From Mya arenaria (lineage: Eukaryota > Mollusca > Bivalvia > Myida > Myidae), in the NCBI RefSeq assembly GCF_026914265.1, contig NC_069135.1, forward strand, positions 16,112,406 to 16,176,405: 64,000 bases of DNA, written 5' to 3'. The notes beneath the pieces were generated by a model. That model had not been told where the DNA came from. It saw nothing but the letters and a program-made list of their open reading frames with translations, and did no database searches. Below are positions 13,801 to 23,105 of the stretch, piece after piece; the stretch's first letter is position 1; the number at the start of each line of letters is the position of its first letter. A program made the translations under genes and the position numbers.

Positions 13801-14603
13801 TATTCTTTCCTCTAAAACAGCCAATAATTCCCTTTCTTAAAAAAACATAAAACATTTACTTTGCTTTGCAGTGTTGTTATTGTATGCGGTTTAGCTTCAG
13901 TTAAATGGTTGTTTCTTCTCTTGCATTGGTTTGGCATGTTTTCTTATGTATTTGAATCCCATTTAAATCTAAAGAATTCCTCTAAAAGGCAAAAATTAAA
14001 CATGTGTGGGAACCATTGGAGCCATGTTATGCATTGAAAATGTTCCAACATGTCTTTGGTTGTGGTACCAATAAGTAGAAAATTGAGGTAAATAGTGAAT
14101 GGGGTTTGCTGTTTTCCCTTTTCAGAAGTTTATCTGAGTACAATTCAAAACTGGGGGAATGTCGTGGCACAAGGGATTGAATATGTGTCGTGATAAATGG
14201 AAAAGTTCAGCAGTTTAATAGCGTTGGTTCCTTCCACTAAGTGCCCTGATTCCAAAAATGTTGTAAAAATTCAAGGAAGCTGCACTTGTCCACATATTAT
14301 TCCATTTAATACTTTGCAGTTATGAGATGCATGTGAACATGGTGGGCATTTGTACTTATAATTTGAATTACCCTAATATCTGCTCCCTTGTTGGCTGCTC
14401 TCTCATCACCGCTTCATAAGCGGGTGGTGGAGCCATGAATCCCCCAGCTCCAATGTGGTTGTATCCTGGCACAGGGTCCATCTTCTCCAGGGGTGGAGCT
14501 GAGGGTGGAGCAGGGGAAGACTCGAAGTCTTCATCAACATCATCATCAGGAACATTGCCTTTCCACTCCAGCTGCACATCACCCTCTGTGGCATCAGGAT
14601 ATT
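4840..14603 (-). CDS. SSUH2: SSUH2 homolog (DnaJ-like Cys-rich zinc-finger protein), ten exons, 5' end missing
   Basis: Exons on the minus strand: 14372-14603, 13404-13533, 13079-13139, 12569-12693, 11687-11749, 10691-10794, 7883-7975, 6524-6626, 5930-6034 and 4840-4986. All junctions have GT/AG ends and matching phases, giving 387 codons plus a stop. The N-terminus is acidic and Pro-rich. It is followed by YKLETFAEGRTTEW, then WDIYAIPGAEF, then a run of CxxC fingers (PCHHCSATG, RCHKCLGRG, KCSSCYGKG, NCTWCHGSG, KCQTCCASG, TCTACAGHC). The C-terminus ends FFVYGYEKKVYAPKYPQQCC plus a short CGC tail, which aligns with the human SSUH2 C-terminus as I recall it. The fingers are DnaJ type but there is no J domain. 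Biochemical function is poorly known; human SSUH2 has been linked to tooth development. The first recovered exon begins mid-codon, so a start exon upstream of 14603 remains unfound. Confidence 0.92.
4990..5565. repeat. Degenerate AT-rich 16-18-bp tandem repeat in the last SSUH2 intron
   Basis: Thirty or so imperfect copies of a unit like GGTTTGTAAAATATAT begin directly beside the acceptor of the final SSUH2 exon (exon edge 4986) and fade out by about 5565. Copy-to-copy drift is high, so the array looks old. Confidence 0.85.
6735..7905. repeat. 72-74-bp tandem array derived from an SSUH2 exon-intron junction
   Basis: About 16 copies of a 72- or 74-bp unit abut and overlap the 3' end of SSUH2 exon 7883-7975. 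On the minus strand each unit repeats the last part of that exon (ACATGTACA through GAAATG) plus the first intron bases. The intact exon reads TCTACAGHCQLKCFIQLSVK; 72-bp copies read TCTCRGHCKLKFFSQLSMK in the same frame. Copies nearest the exon share 'gtataaaacact' with it, while copies farther downstream carry 'gtgaaaagaactt', a polarity expected if the array grew outward from the exon. A truncated final copy lies at 6735-6770. Reading through from the exon meets a stop in the first copy, so the array is taken as intronic. Confidence 0.93.
8205..8645. repeat. About 31-bp tandem repeat (CTGCACACTGACAGGACTT)
   Basis: Roughly 13 copies built on TGCCTGCACACTGACAGGAC, increasingly degenerate after 8510 (ACTGACAAAACT, ACTGAAAGAACT). 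It lies within the 8077-10018 element. Confidence 0.9.
9300..9945. repeat. About 155-bp tandem core repeat, four copies
   Basis: Four copies start near 9305, 9465, 9620 and 9775 with TTGCCATGGCAACCAGAGTT and end near 'attataaccaattgttgaca'. Copies are closely similar. The TTGCCATGGCAA core is itself palindromic. Confidence 0.92.
11000..12250. repeat. Dispersed 'gtcaaaggcaacctacc' repeats in SSUH2 introns
   Basis: Degenerate units of about 180 bp ('ggtcatctactggtcaa...caacctaccattgaagtttc...ggtcctgggtcaaac') occur on both sides of SSUH2 exon 11687-11749. One block ends near 11640 with 'actgacagacggactgacag'; a second begins near 11878 with 'aagggctgtttgtcaaacag'. The exon is untouched. These are probably two insertions of the same repeat family; no coding capacity was seen. 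Confidence 0.6.
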
Positions 14604-15000
14604 CTAATAAAAAAATAAAATTTCAATGAAACAATCAGAGATTGTACAAAAGTTATTTCCAATGCAAAAAATATTCTGTCTGCTAATGTATTTTATTTGT
14701 TTACAACGAGGGATACAAAATTACATACAAATGAAAGCCCACAGGGACCTGTCAAATTTGAACTTCTTTATATCTTTTGGCATTATGGCTTGACCCCAAT
14801 AAATGTGAACTGAACAAATCTGAGATTTGATTTTATCGTTGAATGGCACAAAGGCTGCTGGCAAAACTATGCCAGTGCCTTATAATAAAGTTAAAAAGAC
14901 TTGTTCAAGTTTATAGGGGTTGGCATCAAACAAATTATTCTATTGACCTAGCTAGACATTGATGTGAAGAACTGGTTTGCTATGGAGGTACAGGGCATGC
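14604..15000. other. Intergenic or 5' SSUH2 intron, nothing recognised
   Basis: AT-rich sequence upstream of the first recovered SSUH2 exon. The missing start exon could lie here or farther right, but I could not identify it. Confidence 0.3.
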
Positions 15001-15585
15001 TCACCAACATTTTTTCCCAAAGTTTCTTTCACAATATGTCAATCCCAACTAAAGTCATTCAGTAACAAACGGTTATCTACTTTTTAAAACAAAACAGTGA
15101 CCTTGCCCCTAAGGGCCCCCAAACACATGAAAGGTATCCAGAAATGGTTGTAAAGGCCTGGTCCTGATGTCTCGAAACTTCTTAAGGGTAATGTAGCTTT
15201 TTTGCTGAGCAAAATTTCATACCTTACCTGATTTTGATAAATAAAACAGACAGAAAACTTGAATATTCAGTTAAAAAACTTACATAAAGGTTGAAATTTC
15301 ACAAATGTTTGTCTTACAAAATGATGTAATATATGCTTGTCAAAAGCAATAAAAAAGGAAATTAAAAAGAAAAGAACTTCAGCCTTCATTACAAGATTCA
15401 TTTTCAACTGTTTTTTCTATCTTTTTTTACAGTGACCATGACTTATATACCAAGTTTGGTTGCAAAATGTCAATCCTAACTAAAGTTATTTAGATTTAAA
15501 TGGTTATCTGTCTTAAGTAACAGTCAGTCACCTTGACCCTACAGGCCCCAAAGCAATCCCATGAAAGGTCTCCAGAAATTATGTA

Positions 15586-15800
15586 GATATATAGATAGAT
15601 AGATTTATTTCAGTAAGGAATGCACATACATGGAGATTTAAAAGTAACAACATGTATAGTAAATAACATAATACGTACATGATATTATCAATAGCCATGA
15701 CAGACACACTGAAGCAAGGATGAAACAAAAAAGAGAAAACTCCATTGTGATCCTTTGTTTTGGCGGCATGGCATAGGGAGTTATTGCAAATCTAAATAAC
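15586..15800 (-). mobile_element. LINE-like 3' tail with GATA/TATC microsatellite
   Basis: On the minus strand the sequence ends 'ttactgaaataaatctatct' and continues as TATC repeats, the sort of simple-repeat tail seen on CR1-like and jockey-like LINEs of invertebrates. No reverse transcriptase frame remains next to it. Assignment rests on the tail only. Confidence 0.35.
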
Positions 15801-16007
15801 AATATGGCTGTAATCAAAATTGCACCAGTATATTAAAAGTTAGTCTTTATGCATGAAATTAAATATTGCCATAGTTGTATCACAATCACTTTATATAATA
15901 AGTTATGTGTTGAGAGAGGTTTTTTTTCGAATTATCGTTGTGTATATTATTCATATCTTGGATTATCATTGGCTTTGTGTGTGTATTCAAAAGTGGTGTT
16001 TAGTGTA

Positions 16008-16650
16008 GTATGGACAATGTCCAAATGTCCCGCAGATTCTACGACTTGCGTCGGTAGCACCAAGAAGGTGAAACGGTCAAGCCGTTACCAAGACAGCTGG
16101 GCAACGAGTTCAAGTGCGTCACCGTCAGCAAAAAGGGAGACGACTACGCCCGATTCACAGCATGTAACACAGACGTTTCCATCGGCAGCTGTGGTAGAAA
16201 CGACCTGACACGCCACCTCACCAGCAAGACCCACCTTGCGAAGGCCGAAGCAATTTCATCGACGCGAAGCATCCAGAACTTCGGGACGGTTGATGCCATA
16301 CAGGATGAGTTTGTAGACTACCAGTTGATGGCGCACTGTTCACTCCCCGCCTACAAGAATGGTATGCCAGTCGATCCATACTGGGCAGCTATGTCGAAGG
16401 TAGTTACAGAAGGTTCGGTTCCCCACCCTTGTTCCGCTGGCTTTCGCCGCGCTCTCGCTACAGCACTCCAACGCCGATCCTGAGCGCTGCTTCAGCAGTC
16501 TGAAGAAAATCCAGAGGGACGACAGAGGCAGCCTAAACAAGCAAGCGATAAACGCCCTACTGTCCTTGAAGTACAACTCCAAAACGCCGTGCTTTAAGAC
16601 GGAAATTACGTCTGACATGTGTGCTGAGGCCCGTAAAGTGTGTAACTAGT
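16008..16650 (+). pseudogene. hAT-family transposase remnant (BED finger plus C-terminal dimerisation region)
   Basis: The N-terminal part reads SSRYQDSW, then CVTVSKKGDDYARFTACNTD and GRNDLTRHLTSKTHL, a BED-type zinc finger (C, C, H, H) of hAT/ZBED proteins. This is followed by IQDEFVDYQLMAHCSLPAYK and then directly by the hAT C-terminal motif HSNADPERCFSSLKKI and LLSLKYNSKTPCFK, ending at a TAG near 16648. The central RNase-H-like catalytic region is absent, so it is a deletion derivative. Two frame changes separate the parts (near 16105 and between about 16390 and 16480). The GC-rich coding style contrasts with the AT-rich flanks, as expected for a fairly recent arrival. Confidence 0.85.
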
Positions 16651-16925
16651 GTTGTTAGTGTATGTTCTTGTAATAAAATAAGACACGTTCGTGATTTTGT
16701 ATTACTGTATTATTTATTCACATGAATTCATTTACATTGATATGATTTTAAAACAAAATAAAATTAAGACATGCGTGCGGAGGCTTGTAAAGTGTGTAGT
16801 TGGTCCTGTTAGTGTATGTTCTTCAAATGAAATACATATTACACATAGAAAATCTATTGTAATATTTATTCATTTTTATTAATTCATGCTGGTATGATTA
16901 TGAAACGCAATAAAATTGAAATCCT
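16608..16925. repeat. Tandem duplication of the hAT 3' end
   Basis: 'gacatgtgtgctgaggcccg...gttagtgtatgttctt' (from 16615) is repeated, diverged, as 'gacatgcgtgcggaggcttg...gttagtgtatgttcttc' (from about 16769), each followed by an AT-rich stretch ending in 'aataaaattaag/gaaa'. Unit about 155 bp, two copies. Confidence 0.75.
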
Positions 16926-17590
16926 TCAGTTGATGTTCTTGTTCAAACCCACAAATATCAAGCCCTGCAGAAACCGCGGGTCTTTCTCCTGACGTGACAG
17001 ACACGTCTTTATCAAAATTATATGCATCTCCAAACCGAAAAAAGCTCATCAACTGGAAAATCTTCTTGATAGTCTGGAAATAATTGTGTGTCATAAATTG
17101 CAAACGTTTTAAATGTGATGAAAAAATAATTATTTTGTAACGCATGTTCTCAAAAGCGCAGGAAAACAGGTGCCCGTATAGTTGTTTATTTCCTGTTTTG
17201 ATGAAACCGAAAGTAGACTGCATATCCTCCTGGTTAGCACTTCATTTAAAGCCTGGGAAAATATCTGGTGGTTTTATTTTTTCAAGAAAATGCAGAAAAA
17301 AACAAACCATGTCAAGTAAAAAATACGTCTTAGCAGTCAAAATAGGTACATTTTCCCCCCGACGTTAAAAACGACTAAAATAGCCCCAGATATGCTCTAG
17401 AATGCACCACAGACATTCACCATTTAAAAAAAAATTCCGGACCCCCCTAGTGTGCTTTGACATTACGACGAGTGTCCCTGAATCGACCCAACAAATTATC
17501 ACATGTATGAATTATCACATTATAGTATGAATATGACAGTATGTAGTACTTATAAAATGGGAGGTTTATGGTCAAGTTCAATTAGTTCCT
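16926..17590. other. Non-coding remainder of the insertion
   Basis: Contains 'ccccagatatgctctagaatgc' and 'aaattccggacccccctagt', which look like the end of another dispersed element. No coding sequence was recognised in the two overlapping frames at 16879-17223 and 17144-17368. Confidence 0.3.
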
Positions 17591-18301
17591 TTACTGAAAT
17601 TCTTCGAATAAATAAATAAAAAAAAAAGATGTAAAGGCCTGGTCCTGATTTTTCGAAACTTCTTAAGCATAATGTAGCCTTTTTTATTTAGCAAAATTTT
17701 GTACCTTACCTGATTTTGATGAATAAAGCATAGTTTTTCCTATATACCAAGTTTGTTTGCAAAATGTCGACTCTAACTTAAGTTATTCAATATCAACTGA
17801 TTTTCTATTTTTAGTGATGAACTTGACCCTTGGGGAACCCCAAACGCACACCAATGAAAGGTCTCAATAAACTCATTGTATACCAAGTTTGGACACAATA
17901 TGTCAACCTTAATTAACTTAGGTCATTCAAACTACCAATTCAAATTTTATATACTGCAGTACCTGACATAAAATGCTACCAAAAAAGCATAGTAATGGCT
18001 CACTGCTGCTGGGAGCAAGCACCTGTGGCTGGGGGTATTGATCTGTCCAATCAATGATCCCAGGTTACCGTCACAGGAGTAATTGGGCTATTGAAAATGG
18101 AATTATTTAAGACTTGGATTTACGTATAAAATGTTCAATGAGTATCTGCCAGCTTTTGTTTAGAGTGTGTTTATAAACCTTTAGTCAAAACTGACACCAA
18201 TCCCATGTAAAATATCGATATATTTTTTATCAATTTAAACAAAGTTTAAAAAATCGTTGCATCCATAGACTTAATTTATGAAAATAAAATATCTAACCCT
18301 T

Positions 18302-18638
18302 ATAAGGCCTTAAAAAAAAAATGCATTTGGTTCGGGTTACCCGACCCTACCTAAGGAATAGGCGCCGACCCTACCGTTTTTATAGTCATTTTGAAAAAAA
18401 ATGAAAACTAAAAAAAAAAAAAAAAAAATATTATTTTTTTTAATTGCTTTTCATTATGTAGTTTAAACCTTAAATGCTTTACAGCAGATAACTTTAACAC
18501 CATTCTCCAATGATGAAAATGATATTCTTATATTTATTCTAATAAAAAAATAAAAAAAATATAAAAAAAACCCTACCTACCCTACCTATTTTTGAAAAGG
18601 ATGTAACCCTAACCAAACTATTATTTTTTTTAGGCCTA
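18302..18638. mobile_element. MITE-like element with about 35-bp terminal inverted repeats
   Basis: The left end reads AAGGCCTTAAAAAAAA then TTTGGTTCGGGTTAC. The right end read in reverse gives TAGGCCTAAAAAAAATA then TTTGGTTAGGGTTAC. The interior holds CCCTACC repeats and a long poly-A near 18411-18430. No coding capacity. Target duplication not clear. Confidence 0.65.
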
Positions 18639-19880
18639 AGCATGTTCTGTATCAACACAAAGATTATTTGCAATGAGTATTTTAAGACGGTATACCCGAT
18701 TTGGAAATATCCATCGCAAGTCTGATACAAATATCCAAATACAATGGCAAAAACAAAACTAAGGGAAGTTATCACATGGAATACAAGGTTAATCCCGTAC
18801 ATCTGCCGTACATATTTAGATTAACGGAACAGGTAGACCCAGAGTTTTAGACTGGTAACCTACGTTACTTTTTGGTAAAAATCTAATTTTCGAAGAAAAG
18901 AGAATGAGGTTACCAGTCTACAGAGTTTTAAGTTTATTGGCAAATCGGCATGTTGCATTTGGCCATTAAAAAAAGAATGTATCGTCACCTTAGTGCAATA
19001 ACTTAATAACTGCATAAAGAAATAGAAGCAGATATTACGTTCTTGCCCTAAGGTGACAATATAGACATGGGCAGCCAAGTATGAATATCATACATACACA
19101 AATACCTACATTCTTAAAGATATTGTTTTCCTCTTTTATCATCAACTAAATGTTTTGACATGCTATTGAGCGTCCTACTGATGTGAACTTGTCATGATAT
19201 GGGGACAATATAGTTCTACGCTTAAAATATGCACAAAAGAAACGTATTATTTAATTCATTGGACATGAATTTTAAAAACAGAAAAAGCATATGTTTTTTG
19301 TACAGATAAAAATAGTAGCGATACTTAGGCTCTTTTTAACTAAGGAACTTTAAAACGTAGCTTCAACTTGAAAAAAAGGCTAATATTTTTATCATTTACG
19401 GTACCTAGTCTTGCAGGATGCACATTAATAATGTCATGCTGATAAATAAATAAAAATAAACAGCTGTACAAAAACCATTGTTGATACATAGACATGACTG
19501 GCAGCAGCGTAATTGTGTCCAAATATCATCGTTACCGCAAAGATCATTATCTATTCGCCTGTTGTAATGTTTGATCCTTCAGCAAAATCTCAGTTAAATT
19601 CATATATATATTCAGAGCAAAAACGTCCATTTAACAGTAACTAACATTATTGACGCGTTTACACATCATACGAAATAAAAGTACCAATAAACCCATGTTA
19701 CTCCAGCCTTAAAATAAAATGCTACCGACCTACAGCCTGCAGTTTCGATGTAATCAAATATGTAATATATGCGATTATTCTTTTTAATTATCAATATGAC
19801 AATCTGCCGCATTTAATTGTTTTCATATTTATTTATTTTAACAAAAAAGGAAATTGCCAAATAAAAAGGATAAACAAAAT
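18639..19880. other. Non-coding, with a small inverted repeat
   Basis: AT-rich with no gene recognised. A TAGACTGGTAACCT / AGGTTACCAGTCTA inverted pair lies at about 18848-18861 and 18906-18919. A second inverted pair (GTCACCTTAG / CTAAGGTGAC) lies near 18984 and 19050. These may be the two ends of a tiny MITE or foldback. Confidence 0.4.
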
Positions 19881-20220
19881 GTTGCGCTGTCAGCAGGGAT
19901 CGAACCTGGGTCTATATATATACTACTTCACAGCAGCAGTTGAATGATATGGTTCTATGAAACAAATACAGTCGAATCTCTGTTATCTCGATAATCAGAA
20001 TTACAGAACGCGATGTAAGAACATAATTCGGTCTCAAATATGTTGGTTTTGGTACTACAGTTGTTGTTTTTTTTTGTATTTCGGATGAATCGAATGTTCG
20101 TTATCTCGAAGTATTTTCCGCGGTCCTGACTTCTTCGATTGAGCGGGTTTTCGTTTGTGAACCTAATTTGAATTTTATGAGATATCTTTACATTACATAA
20201 GAACATACTTTTGGACAAAG
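19880..20220. mobile_element. Decayed tRNA-like piece and a DNA-transposon end
   Basis: On the minus strand GGTTCGATCCCTGCTGACAG (near 19888-19907) is a perfect RNA polymerase III B box, without a clear A box. Just right, 'acagtcgaatctctgttatc' (19969 onward) with internal 'gttcgttatctcgaagta' resembles the end of a pogo/Tigger-type element. Only one end is seen. Both calls are tentative. Confidence 0.3.
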
Positions 20221-20461
20221 TCTTCCGTTTGTCAAGGTGTCTCGCTATGCGTCAGAAGGTTAATAAAACATGTTCAATGGGCCTAATGCAATCAGTAATC
20301 ATCAGTCTGTTTGTATTCGCAAATAATTATAAACAAATAAACAGGTCGAACTAGAGTATGTGCCTTTTTTAGTTATGTACAATGTATCACCATTGAGGAT
20401 TGAGGAAAAAAGTATTCGTCGATTATTAGATTGAAGATAATTTGTGCTAGAAACAGAATAG

Positions 20462-20960
20462 AGAATGTTCAGCTCATGCATCTTTGACACACGATGGACT
20501 GAGCTCGTGCTTGTGGATTCTTGCAAGGGCGGAAAAGCGCCCTTGACCACTTCGTTTGCTTGACCTGGCCATATGTTTTGGCACATGTGAAGGGACATGA
20601 TATTTAGGATGGTTAACCGAGATGTTGGTACGAATACCCATTTTATAGCACTGTACGTCCTGGTCTTGGTCCGTTCGACGACAAAGTAGCCAGTGGGGAG
20701 ATTGTAGTGTACCACAACCGCTGGAGCTTGTTTCGTTGCAAGGATTTAAGTCTGGCTCTGGTAAGGAGAACAAATAATACCAATACCGACAGTCCCGGCA
20801 GTTGAAACGAGCAAGCTAAGGGCCGTGGCGACGCTGATGCCTAGAACTGGCGCTGGATGGTGTCACATGTGAATAGCCGCTTGTTTTATGGTTGATACCC
20901 GGGATATAAGCATGACTATTACGATGATTGTAGTCTGGTGAGAAATTTGCCGAAGAGTTA
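20462..20960 (-). pseudogene. Coding-like, GC-rich stretch of unknown identity
   Basis: In an AT-rich neighbourhood this stretch has balanced, coding-like composition on the minus strand. Successive open pieces are SSANFSPDYNHRNSHAYIPG and onward, then HPAPVLGISVATALSLLVST with AGTVGIGIIC (a plausible membrane helix), then SLPEPDLNPCNETSSSGCGT and onward to TGA at 20474. They lie in different frames. I do not recognise the protein. It may be a degraded host gene or exons whose splicing I cannot read. Confidence 0.3.
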
Positions 20961-21484
20961 TAGCTCTTGCACCGTGCACAACTTTATTTTTTGCCATATA
21001 GTTATTCCAATTTAATTTCTTCATATCTGACTATATGTATGTGGTTAATCGTTTTTTCTTCAAAATACGTACATATTTTATGCAACTTAAAGACTATATA
21101 TATAAAACATCGTTATGACTTATTCTGGAACATTAATTACCAGTCTCTCGTTTATTGTATGTTTTGCTTTGACCTTGAGCCTTTAAACAGAGTCATAGTA
21201 AATAAAAACAGGACAGTAGTTGAAATTGGATCTGATAAAACGTTTAAAGATAAGATGCTTAGTATTGATTGTCCAAAATGTGCTTAGTGTTTGAAGGATA
21301 TCCAGTTGCTTATCTGCTTTTTGGCACATTTAAGAAATCGGGAAATCTACCTCAACGCATAAAAGTTTAACTTGCTCTTCACAAACAATAGTGTGATTAA
21401 GTATATTGATTTTTTTTTCTTTAACAGACTTTTAGCCGACTGAAATTGCTTAAAATAGTCAGTGTTAGCCTGCATTTGATTGAA

Positions 21485-21785
21485 GTAGTTCTAGGTAGCT
21501 CCTAATAGCTCTTTGCGGCTTTTATCAGAAAGCTTTTTACAGAATGAAAAGTGAAAACATAACTGAAGAAATTTCATGCACTATTTTGTAATGATTTATG
21601 TTGTTAAACAATTATTTCTACATTAAACTATCATAAAAAATGTAGCAAATGATAAAACAGTGAAAAATGCTGATATGAGAATATCTGTTCTCCTGAATAT
21701 ACAGGCATAATTTAATTGGTATCAACACAATTGTATGCACAGGCCACAGTTATGCTCAGCACAAATTCCAATAGGCTCTTGATTT
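21485..21785. repeat. 300-bp direct repeat, copy 1
   Basis: Starts TAGTTCTAGGTAGCTCCTAA and ends CCAATAGGCTCTTGATTT. Nearly identical to 25161-25460, with only a few differences (for example 'ctgaatatac' against 'ctaatatac'). No coding sequence. Confidence 0.95.
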
Positions 21786-22400
21786 GATTTTGATTGAATG
21801 TATGTTCTTCTTCAAGAGTGGTCTAAACCATATCAGAATTTTTATCACACACATACAGATTATTGTCATCTGCATAGTTATACAAGGCTGCATTATTGAT
21901 AAAGTAGATGTCATTGATAAAGATGTTGAAGACTAGAGGCCTGAAAGCTGGAAGGAAAGGGTGAACGTGCTATCAAAACGACTATTCAGTTCATCAGTTA
22001 TGACCCGTTCATATAATTTGGACATTGATGGTAAAAATACTGACTGGTCTATGCAATTGTCATTTTCTATAAAGGGGTCATCTTTCTTGAAAATAGGTGC
22101 AACTTGTACTAGCTTAAGATTATTTGGAAATGATCATTAGTTTATGATTTTATTAGCCAAGTTCGGATGGGAACTTTTAAAGTATCGTTGCCAGTTATGG
22201 TGATTTTTGGAGGAATCAGATCTAGTTTTTTTTATTTAACACTTCAATATATTTTCCAATATCTTTATCGGTGACCGGGGTGAAATGAAAATCTGGTGAC
22301 ATTTGGCAATTTTATTGTATTTTATCAAGACAACGGTGTTCATCTTTAAGCTGAGTTTCAGATATTCCAATATTTTCGGCGATATCGATGTAAAACCAAG
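21786..22400 (-). mobile_element. LINE reverse-transcriptase fragment, internally deleted
   Basis: Minus-strand translation gives FYIDIAENIGIS, VTDKDIGKYIEVLNKK, LIPPKITITGN, then FKKDDPFIENDNCIDQSVF with LPSMSKLYERVI, then RPLVFNIFINDIYFI and LYNYADDNNLYVCDK. The order (thumb-side lead-in, PVSxLPxxSKxYER, FNxFINDxY, YADD) is typical of CR1/jockey-type non-LTR elements. The stretch between YERVI and FNIF is missing, and several stops and frame changes show it is dead. Confidence 0.8.
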
Positions 22401-22410
22401 CAACATGTAG

Positions 22411-22560
22411 TCATAAAGCTGAACCTCTCGTCGCTTTGGTGAACGGTATACATGGGGATTTTACGGAGTACGCGGGAACCCAAGATGATTTGCGATACGC
22501 AGTAATCAATACTGCGTTTATTCAGATGATGATACGGTGCCAACGCACACTCGGCTACAC
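22411..22560 (+). CDS. Candidate internal exon, protein unknown
   Basis: A plus-strand frame of 49 codons (HKAEPLVALVNGIHGDFTEY, AGTQDDLRYAVINTAFIQMM, IRCQRTLGY) lies between an AG (22409-22410) and a textbook donor GTAAGT (22561-22566). Composition is coding-like and richer in G+C than the flanks. No partner exon was identified, and the left neighbour is LINE debris. It may be a relic exon or a chance frame. Confidence 0.3.
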
Positions 22561-22689
22561 GTAAGTTACACTCTCTGACGATATTAATTTAACACATTGA
22601 ATATATCTGGTAATGAAACATCGCGTTTGTCACCGATGGCACAAACACTATTATAATTATATCATGGAGATTAGCCACGGCATAGGGTT

Positions 22690-23105
22690 ACATTCTGAGA
22701 AATGTGCCGCCTGTGGCGTGTTCTGTTCAGTTGATTGTGGTTAATATGCTCACGCACCTATTTAGGTCCGTCGTGTAATTAGCGTTTAGATCAAATTAAT
22801 TGCACCGTGAGGTGAGAAAAGGAGTCAATTTCTTTCTCTAAACACGTTAATTGTATCACATCACATAAACTCATTAATTAAATTCTATAGCATATTGTTT
22901 GTATTAAAATGACACGTTTATTATTCTAATAACTTGTTCTGAGAAATGTGCCACCTGTCACCTAACCTACTGGCGAGTAATGTTAGAACAAAGAATAAAG
23001 GTGCACAATTTGCCACACGTGTCTCATATAATAAGGATTTTAATCAACGCCCCGTTGTAGGAGAGTCAATTTCTTTGTTTAAACACGTTAATTTGAGAAG
23101 GCAAA
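22690..23105. repeat. Two-copy tandem repeat of about 245 bp
   Basis: 'tctgagaaatgtgccgcctgt...gagtcaatttctttctctaaacacgttaatt' (from 22692) is repeated as 'tctgagaaatgtgccacctgt...gagtcaatttctttgtttaaacacgttaatt' (from 22938). Identity is high at both ends and weaker in the middle. Confidence 0.75.

Larger units (their letters stand above)
15000..17890. repeat. Dispersed tandem repeat split by a 2-kb insertion
   Basis: Copies of one unit lie at about 15010-15250, 15430-15585 and 17628-17880, sharing 'aaaggcctggtcctgat', 'ttcgaaacttcttaag', 'accttacctgattttgat' and 'atgaaaggtctccagaaat'. The left part breaks after 'ccagaaattatgta' and the right part resumes at 'gatgtaaaggcctgg', so about 2.04 kb (15591-17627) is inserted. 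ATGTA on both sides is a possible target duplication. The insertion has a GATA-rich left end and an A-rich right end. Confidence 0.6.
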
